Shown here one piece after another: positions 57,526 through 64,000 of a DNA stretch of 64,000 nucleotides (position 1 is the stretch's first letter; the number at the start of each line of letters is the position of its first letter). Position numbers and translations under genes: made by a program. Location: positions 1,746,501 to 1,810,500 of the forward strand of contig JALJCS010000053.1 in the NCBI GenBank assembly GCA_023055355.1, given 5' to 3'. The DNA comes from Agelaius tricolor. Taxonomy: Eukaryota; Chordata; Aves; Passeriformes; Icteridae. The notes under the pieces were generated by a model, which was given only the letters and a program-made list of their open reading frames with translations, did not search any database and was not told the origin of the DNA.

Positions 57526-57890
57526 TGTTGCCTTCTTGTGAAGGCCGCGATGACCTGGTTTCAGAGTCCGGCACTTCGATCTCCTTCGTGGGATCCCTTG
57601 TGGCCAATAATGGACGCTGACACCAATGTGGTGGACGGTTAAAGGCCTTTATTGAGGGGTCTTAAGGGTATTTATGGACTAAGGGGTCTCTCTACGTCAG
57701 ACAGGGGTTTGGCTATACTTTCTAGGGTTAGTATGGAGTGGAAAGTTACTGGCATGCATAGGTTAGGGGGGCTACACGTCTGGCTACATTCCAAGGGTGA
57801 TCCTTATCTATGGGGAGGGGGGTAGAAGGATTCCTGTAATTTTCCGTTACAGCCCAAAATCTTCCGAACGCCTGTCCCTGGCCTACCACA
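57526..57890 (-). repeat. ERV-C 5' LTR (365 bp)
   Basis: The same 365 bp as the 3' LTR with about three differences, ending at the CCGACC duplication 57891-57896. TG...CA ends are intact. Confidence 0.93.
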
Positions 57891-57896
57891 CCGACC

Positions 57897-60800
57897 TACA
57901 AGGCGTGGCAGACACACATACTAAGGGGATCCCAAAGAAAAAGCTCAGAGAATTATTGCTGTGGGTGCGTGTAATTACCCGTACTCCAAAACAAGGTTGT
58001 TATTTGAAGTAGGCTTTTGGCAAGAAGTTAACAGACATCTATATTTTCTAGCCATCAATGAGGATAAGACAGCCTTAAAATTGCTGTCCTCAGCAAGAAT
58101 TATGTTAGAGGCAACCTCGACTCAATTTAGGGGGTCAGCCAGGCAACAAGTTGTTGCGAGTCCCACAAGGGCAGAGGGAGCAGAGCAAGGTTCCAAGCAG
58201 AAATTGGCTCTGATCTCAATTAGCCCGGGGGAAAAGGTGCCCGAGAAAAGGGTACAAGGAGAAATGTCATTGCCTTCAATCCCACCATCCCGAAAACCCA
58301 AGGGAACCCTAAAGCACCCTGAGACTCCAGAGAGTGCAGGGGCTTCAGACTCCGACTCAGACACTGATGATACTATTCCACTCCCTGATGAAATAAAGTT
58401 TTCTCCTAGCGACATCGAAGAGACAGGTCACCCTTCAGGAGTGTACTGTCCCGATTCGCAGGAATCAGGGAGGGAGGAGGTGGAAAACGTGGCGGAGTCG
58501 GGGAGGGGGGTTCAAAGGGAACAAGCGGGGAGGGGGGATGCGCTCTCTCGCGGCAGGCGCAGCGGCGCGGAAGCGGCGGCAGCCGGCGGGGGGGGCGTGG
58601 AGGTGATGGGAGACACGGGTTTTGGTGCGGCTTTTGCGAGCGCAACGCCGAGAGCAGTGACAGCCACCTCTGGAGCGGTGCCAAAAGTGCGCGGGTCGAG
58701 CAAAGCTCAGGGAATGGCCGGGGAGAGCTCTCAAACCGGCGCGGCAGCGTCAGACACGGGCGGTAAGAGCGGAGCAGCTGCAGAGCTCCGGCGAGCTGCC
58801 ACGGGGGGACGCAGGAGACGCGCGGTGGTGACGTCAGACCCGGAAGTCTGGACGCGGAGATCGGCTCGAATCGCAGCGAGAAAGGGGACACCCGCAGAGG
58901 GGGGGCTGCGTGCTTCGGCGGGGGGTGTGGATACAGCGTCAGAGGAGGAGGAGAGAGGGGCAGGAACAGACAATAGGGAGGAGACTTCGGAGGTGGAGCG
59001 GGACGGAGACAGTGACGTCAGTACAGGGGAGGCAGAGGGCGTCCCCGAAGGCACGCATGCGCGGGAAGTGCCGGCGGAGCGAGGTCGGGGGCGGGTCCGA
59101 TCCTCTGTGACGTCTGGGGCGAAAAGGAGGAGCCACGCTCGGGGTTCGACATCCCGGGGCTCCACACCCTCTCTGAGCCCGATGCCTTTAGTCTCAAACC
59201 CTATGGTTCAAACCCTTTCCACTCAAAAGAAACGCTCAAGTACTCAGCCCTCAATGCCAGCTCAGTCAACAGCCATGCAAACTCGGTCTCAAACAAGGTT
59301 GCGAGCGTTGCAGTCTGCTGAGCGAGGACCGATGGAGTTCGTGTCGTCATCAAGGTTGTCCAGGCAGGCGACAGCGCCACCTCGTGGAGGGGTGACCACA
59401 TTGCAGGACACGTCGGACCTGCTCGACAGCGCCACCACATCACCTGCTGGCCAAACTGCAACAATGCAGCAATTTTTTCCAACAATTTATAAAAAGAAAG
59501 CCACATTAAAGAAGATAAAACCAACAACAGCAACACAACAAAAGGATAATATTCCATCAACTTCAGGATCATATGAAGTTGAAGACAGTTCAGATGAAGC
59601 ACAGTCTCAAGAAGAAGAGATGATACACATTACAGCAAGAGAGGGAATTCCAGCATGGATGCTTTCAGCAGCGGAAGCAGCAAGGAATCTTCTGCAGTCT
59701 TTTGATGCAGCAAAAAGAACACGTCCAAGAGAGCCTCAAGTTTCTTTTCCGGATTTAGGAGCGAGACTGAGGACCTCAAGTCAAAGAACATGGAGCGAAG
59801 GATCACCAAGAGCCTCCACGATTCCATTGTGCAGGCAATGGCCAATGGAGTTTCCAGAAGAGGATGAAGAACAACCAATAGAACCAATAGACTGGAAGGA
59901 AATTAGAAATGAATTATCAAAAGAAAAGGGTTTGATCAGAGGATCAGGAGACATAATAATGCCAGTGACATATGATGCACAAGGCCAAAATCCAAGGTGG
60001 GAAAGGCTGGGTCACGAGGTGATCAAGGACTTATCAAAGGCCATTCAAAACAATGGTCTGAATTCGCAGTACTTCAAACAGCTCCTGAAGGGGACATTCA
60101 ATACATATGATTTCACGCCATTCGACATTCGATGTCTTGTGTCGATGATTCTCACTGACACACAAAGTCTTATCTGGGACAGAAGATGGAGAAGATATCT
60201 CACAGAGTTGAGAGTCAGCTATCAAGGTGGGCCAAACGCAAACCTCACAGAAGCACAGTTAGCAGGAGATCCTCCAGATGACAATCCAGTGGAGCAAGCA
60301 GCAGGGCTTCCACGACGGGTGCTGAATGACATCAAAGAAGCAGCACGCAAAGCAATCTTGCAGATTGCTCCGGCGGGAGTTCCAGACGTCCCATTCTCAT
60401 GCGTCAGGCAAGGTCCCACAGAACCATTCTCATCTTTCATAGATCGGCTCTCGCAAGCTGTGGAACGACAGGTGACGATTGACGAGGCGAAGCAACCTCT
60501 CATGGAAAGTTTAGCTTTCGGCAATGCCAACCCGGATTGTCAACGGGTCATCAGCGCAATGCCAGGACGGCCATCCTTGGCAGAGATGGTGGAGGCATGC
60601 GGCAGAGTGGGAACACCTCAGCACGTCGCGTCAATCGTGAGGGATGAGCTGAGAGGAGAATGGGGAGAGCAGATAAGAAGAAACCCGGAGAGGCAGTCAG
60701 AAGATCAGGACAAAGTTGAAAAGATGCTGGAAAAGGTACTTCAACAACAGAGTGAAAACATAAATAAAGTTCTTGTGACGATCCAGAAGAAGAGCAATCC

Positions 60801-61182
60801 ATCAGGAGGACAATGCTACAAATGTGGAGCATTTGGACACTTGAAAAAGAATTGTCCACATGCACACGCACAAGTGCAGACACAAAAGCCTGCAAAGCCA
60901 CTTTGTGTGCGGTGTGGAAGAGGAAGACACTCTGTGAAAGAATGTTTTTCCCAGACAGACGTGGAAGGGAATCCTTTACCACTTCCGGGAAACGGGAGAA
61001 GGAGCGCGCCCACAAACCGTCAGCGCGCGTCGACACAAGTGATGGCAGTGACACAACAACCAACAGGACAATCATCGGGGATCGTCAAGCAGACACCCTC
61101 AGCAAACTCCTCAGTCGATTCTCAAGCGACCCAGAACTCCTTCCACCAGGGGCACAGTGCACACTGGCAACTTCCAAATTAA
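57897..61182 (+). pseudogene. ERV-B gag, unusually long, with one frameshift
   Basis: Gag resumes here after ERV-C. The first ~36 codons (KGIPKKKLRELLLW) are in one frame. A shift near 58,005 moves to the long 1073-codon frame ending at 61182. Parts: matrix, then ~500 residues of Ser/Glu/Arg/Gly-rich disordered sequence (58.3-59.6 kb), then capsid (59.85-60.7 kb; major homology VRQGPTEPFSSFIDRLSQAV), then two zinc knuckles, CYKCGAFGHLKKNC and CVRCGRGRHSVKEC. Betaretroviral gag is usually ~550-700 residues, so this is nearly double. The interval 58,450-59,150 is CpG/GC-rich, unlike the A-rich flanks. The single frameshift and the ERV-C insertion make it non-functional here. Confidence 0.9.
60987..60993 (+). 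promoter_or_regulatory. ERV-B gag-pro -1 frameshift site GGGAAAC
   Basis: The heptamer G GGA AAC is in the correct gag reading phase (codons CCG GGA AAC). Ten bases downstream, GCGCGC (61004-61009) can pair with GCGCGC (61023-61028) to form a hairpin. The pro frame is -1 relative to gag and open across this point. Confidence 0.75.
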
Positions 61183-61835
61183 TTTGCTTTCTGGATGAAA
61201 GTCATGCGGAGGTTCCAACAGGAATCCGCGGAGATTCACACAAAAAACAAGATTTCTTAATAATAGGACAGGATAGGAGCAGAATCCTAGGACTTATTGT
61301 TTATCCATCAGTTGTTTCCGCAGACAAAAATACGGAACTGACAGTTCTGGCAAAAGCACTTCGTCCACCATTGACCGTGGCGGAAAACACTCAGATCGTG
61401 AGAGCTTTCGCTTTGCCACCACACGCCATTGAAGTCATGTCAATCTTCGATGAAGAAGGGCTTCCTTTGAGGGAACATGTCGAAATACATACCACATGGG
61501 TAAAGCACATAGGTCGAGATCGACCCACGCTCACATGCCAATTAACTTGTGGAGACAGAACAATAGAAGTCAGAGACATGCTCGATACAGGGGCAGATGT
61601 CACAGTAATATCCTACATCTTTTGGCCTCGCAACTGGAGCTTGATTGCGCCCTTGGGATCTCTCTCAGGCATAGGGGGAGTTTCTCTGTGTCTGCAGAGT
61701 GAGAATGCCATCGTTGTCACGGGACCAGGAAACAAGACGGCGATCATTCGTCCTTTCGTTGTGCAGAAGCCAATCACAGTTTGGGGACGAGATCTCTTGG
61801 CACAATGGGGCACGAAGATCGAGGTGGATTTTTAG
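60994..61835 (+). CDS. ERV-B pro (dUTPase-like segment plus aspartic protease)
   Basis: The frame is -1 relative to gag, open from 60813 and probably entered at the GGGAAAC site. A dUTPase-like segment with [12 protein letters not shown] and IVRAFALPP lacks clear catalytic motifs. A retroviral protease follows with [11 protein letters not shown] and [10 protein letters not shown], ending TAG at 61833-61835. No internal stop. The same layout as ERV-A 34.7-35.5 kb. Confidence 0.88.
61826..61832 (+). promoter_or_regulatory. ERV-B pro-pol -1 frameshift site GGATTTT
   Basis: G GAT TTT directly before the pro stop TAG, in the correct phase, resembles the GGAUUUA class used at the betaretroviral pro-pol junction. 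Pol is in the -1 frame and open here. Confidence 0.6.
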
Positions 61836-63353
61836 TAGGGGTCACTGCGGCACTCTCCACATTGAAGTTGACTTGGAGAATGGATGATCCAGTCTGGGTG
61901 GATCAGTGGCCCCTGGAGCGAAAAAAATTGAGTGCATTGAAAACCCTGGTCCAAGAACAGTTGCAGAAGGGACACATCAAGCCAACAAACAGCCCTTGGA
62001 ATTCTCCAGTGTTTGTCATCAAGAAGAAGCTGTCAGGCAAATGGAGGTTGTTGCACGATCTCAGGAAGATCAATGAAGTCCTCGAAGACATGGGACCGCT
62101 TCAGCTGGGTCTTCCATCTGTTTCGATGATTCCCAGAGATTGGCCACTTGTGGTCATTGACCTCAAGGACTGTTTCTTCAGCATTCCACTTCATCCGGAT
62201 GATGCTCCGAGGCTTGCCTTTTCAGTTCCAAGTATCAACAAGGAAACGCCTCTGCAGCGGTACCATTGGGTCGTTCTTCCTCAGGGCCTGAAAAACTCGC
62301 CGACAATCTGCCAATGGTACGTGGCACGAGCTTTGTCACCAGCGTGGAAGAAATTCCCGAAGGTGAGAATCATTCATTATATGGATGATTTGCTCATTGC
62401 GGCATCAACACAACAAGAGCTGCAAAAGGCTCTTTTGACTTTGTGACTGTGTGATTGCAGAAGTGCAAAAGGCAGGTCTGGAAATCAGTGTTTCAAAGAT
62501 TCAGGAGGTCGCACCTTGGAAATATCTAGGGTGGAAGATCTCAGAGAAAACAATAAGGCCTCAAAAGATGGAAATCAGCACAAGAATCAACAATCTACAT
62601 GATTTACAACAACTTCTAGGAGAAATCAACTGGATGAGGTCGATTTTGGGAATCACAAACAGTGACATTCCAGCGTTGCTTGATCTCTTGAGAGGAGATG
62701 CAGACATTCGATCTCCCAGGACGCTCACAAAAGAAGCAAAGAAGGAGTTGGAAAAAGTTACAGATTCCATTCAGAAGAGACAGGCACATCGATTCGTTGA
62801 ATCGTTGCCTTTCCAGTTAGCAGTGTTGGGAAAGAAAGCACAATTCCATGGTTTAATCTTTCAATGGGACGCATCTCAGAGAGATCCTTTAATAATCATA
62901 GAGTGGATTTTCTTACCGTATAGGCCTTCAAAGACAATTCTGACAGATTTGGAGATGGCAGCACAGATCATCATAAAGGGGAGAACAAGATTGCTGACAA
63001 TGGCGGGACGAGAATTTTCAAAGATATATCTGCCTTTGAAGAAAGATTATTTCGATTGGGCGATGCAGAAATCAAAAGATTTGTTAATTGCATTGTTAGC
63101 TTTTCCAGGAGCTTGCACAATCAATTTTCCACAACATAGAATGTTGCAGTCACAAATATGCTACAGAGCAAAGCCAAGAATAAGTGAAGAACCTCTGGAC
63201 GGGATCACAGTGTTCACTGATGGATCAGGGAAGACACACAAGTCAGTGATCACGTGGATGAACTCAACGACAGGGGAATGGGATTCAAACGTGAAGACGG
63301 TTCAAGGCTCTCCACAAATTGTGGAGTTGGCAGCTGTTGTCCGAGCATTTCAG
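61833..63353 (+). pseudogene. ERV-B pol (RT and partial RNase H; frameshifted and truncated)
   Basis: RT opens with [14 protein letters not shown] and carries [27 protein letters not shown] and an intact catalytic HYMDDLLIA near 62,375. At ~62,440 a one-base shift ends the first frame (stop at 62446). The second frame (from 62451) continues through thumb/connection and the RNase H start TDGSGKTHKS. At 63353 an ERV-D insertion cuts RNase H, so integrase and env lie outside the window or are lost. Confidence 0.9.
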
Positions 63354-63603
63354 TGTCGTAACGGCGGGAGAGATGCGACACACCATATGCGATGAATAGC
63401 AAATCTCGAAGTTTATTGAAAGCTTACACATTTTTATATTAGTGTTAATGAAGCTTATGCATATTGCAAAATCTGAGCTCATTATTGGTTAAAGCACACT
63501 ATAATCAAACACACCTACTTCTATCTCTTAACAATTATTTTGCTTCTATGTGTACATTCTTCTAATTTCTCTACCTTGGGATAACTACATTTTCTGGCAA
63601 GCA
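63354..63603 (-). repeat. ERV-D 3' LTR (~250 bp)
   Basis: On the plus strand it starts TGTCGTAACGG and ends TGGCAAGCA. AATAAA reads on the minus strand near 63,413. It is preceded on the minus strand by a purine tract (about 63,604-63,627). Confidence 0.8.
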
Positions 63604-63651
63604 ATTTTCTCCCCCGTCTTCCCGTTTTAGAGAAGGTCACTGTGACCTTCG

Positions 63652-63984
63652 TCAGTAATTGGGCACCGGTTGCTCAGTTCCCAGCTTGTTTCTCTTACCC
63701 TTATCCATCGGTATCACATCGGAATGTCCTTTCTCAGCTAACCAATTATCCAAAAAGCTCTCTACATCTCCCCTGTTTTTCTGTTGAACAAGCATAGTTT
63801 GATTAAATGCAGTAGTTATCATCTTTCTCACCATATTCTGTAAGCATATACAAAAACAAGGCAAGACTAATACTAACAGGAAAACTACAATAGCTACTAC
63901 AATGCTAACCTTAATAAGTGAACGTAACCATGATCCTAAGTTTAAAGATTTGAGCCATCCATCAATACCAAGGCCTGATTCCAC
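63652..63984 (-). CDS. ERV-D env TM C-terminal part (partial)
   Basis: A 110-codon minus-strand frame: a Trp/Leu segment, a strong membrane anchor (VVAIVVFLLVLVLPCFCICL) and a cytoplasmic tail ending at the stop near 63,652, ~50 bp before the LTR. It matches the C-terminal end of alpharetrovirus-type TM. The frame enters from beyond the window end, so whether the whole env is intact is unknown. Confidence 0.8.
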   Translation of the reverse strand: MESGLGIDGWLKSLNLGSWLRSLIKVSIVVAIVVFLLVLVLPCFCICLQNMVRKMITTAFNQTMLVQQKNRGDVESFLDNWLAEKGHSDVIPMDKGKRNKLGTEQPVPNY

Positions 63985-64000
63985 CTGTAAGTTCCCAGTT

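Larger units (their letters stand above)
51885..57896 (-). mobile_element. ERV-C: young, pol-deleted provirus inserted in ERV-B gag (TSD CCGACC)
   Basis: A complete minus-strand provirus (51891-57890) is bounded by exact 6-bp duplications CCGACC (51885-51890, 57891-57896). Its two 365-bp LTRs differ at about three positions by eye (e.g. 52140 vs 57775), so the insertion is recent. The order on the minus strand is LTR, tRNA-Phe primer site, gag-pro, a ~200-bp RT remnant, env, purine tract, LTR. Pol is almost wholly absent, so it could move only with help in trans. Gag-pro is alpharetrovirus-like, while env is of a different, MLV/REV-like gamma type, which indicates a recombinant lineage. Confidence 0.95.
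63354..64000 (-). mobile_element. ERV-D: 3' end of a minus-strand provirus inserted in ERV-B pol
   Basis: A 3' LTR (63354-63603), a purine tract and an env tail are seen in minus orientation, joined directly to interrupted ERV-B RNase H. The rest extends beyond the window, so the target duplication cannot be checked. Confidence 0.85.

Noticed and set aside
56268..57620. 450-codon plus-strand frame
   Set aside because: Antisense shadow of ERV-C gag and leader, which has clear retroviral motifs on the other strand.
58406..59165. Minus-strand frames opposite ERV-B gag
   Set aside because: Shadows of the GC-rich gag expansion with no independent signals.
1..64000. CRISPR arrays, prokaryotic operons, rRNA or tRNA genes
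   Set aside because: None seen. The tandem repeats are kilobase-scale or microsatellites, and tRNA-like matches are only retroviral primer sites of about 18-20 nt.

Overview
The window looks like nuclear DNA from a songbird (passerine bird). The evidence is an expanded PAK3-like kinase gene of the kind described as multicopy in zebra finch, CR1 LINE fragments, avian ERVL/ERVK-type LTRs, and ITPRIPL1-like and HJURP-like gene remnants. There is no prokaryotic content. Very dense, nested endogenous retroviruses (ERVs) fill the right half, as is typical of repeat-rich bird DNA (W chromosome, pericentromere or unplaced contigs). The chromosome cannot be determined from sequence alone.

1-7.36 kb: a tandem array with a ~3.44 kb higher-order unit made of two related halves (A ~1.77 kb, B ~1.67 kb). 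Each half carries one short, splice-flanked, phase 0-0 exon resembling the acidic/proline linker of PAK kinases. 8.9-10.3 kb: four coiled-coil exons. 12.1-18.9 kb: eight exons of a complete PAK3-like kinase domain with a good stop codon and a downstream poly(A) signal. Splice phases let the coiled-coil exons run in frame into the kinase exons, so everything from 0.86 to 18.9 kb could be one unusual gene: repeated PAK linker exons, then coiled coil, then kinase.

19-31 kb: mostly non-coding. It holds a GC-rich stretch, a CpG-rich/pyrimidine-rich block, several solo LTRs (three with clear 6-bp target duplications), a decayed PAK exon hit by nested LTRs, and one unrecognised decayed minus-strand reading frame.

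31.2-40.4 kb: an old, full-structure plus-strand ERV (ERV-A) with two LTRs, betaretrovirus-like gag/pro/pol and an alpharetrovirus-type env TM. It is heavily mutated and carries a solo LTR inside it. 42-44.6 kb: an ITPRIPL1-like pseudogene interrupted by a CR1, a solo LTR, and an HJURP-like (Scm3 domain) fragment between direct repeats. 45.4-46.2 kb: the 3' end of another ERV. 46.3-47.1 kb: a strongly G-poor low-complexity block.

50.8-63.35 kb: a plus-strand betaretrovirus-like provirus (ERV-B; tRNA-Asn primer site, gag/pro/pol in three successive -1 frames with recognisable slippery sites). Its gag is split near the start by a young minus-strand provirus (ERV-C, 51,891-57,890; 365-bp LTRs differing at about three positions, 6-bp duplication CCGACC, tRNA-Phe primer site). 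ERV-C has an alpharetrovirus-like gag-pro, almost no pol, and an intact env reading frame of a different, gammaretroviral type. ERV-B is cut in RNase H by a third, minus-strand ERV (ERV-D) that runs off the window.
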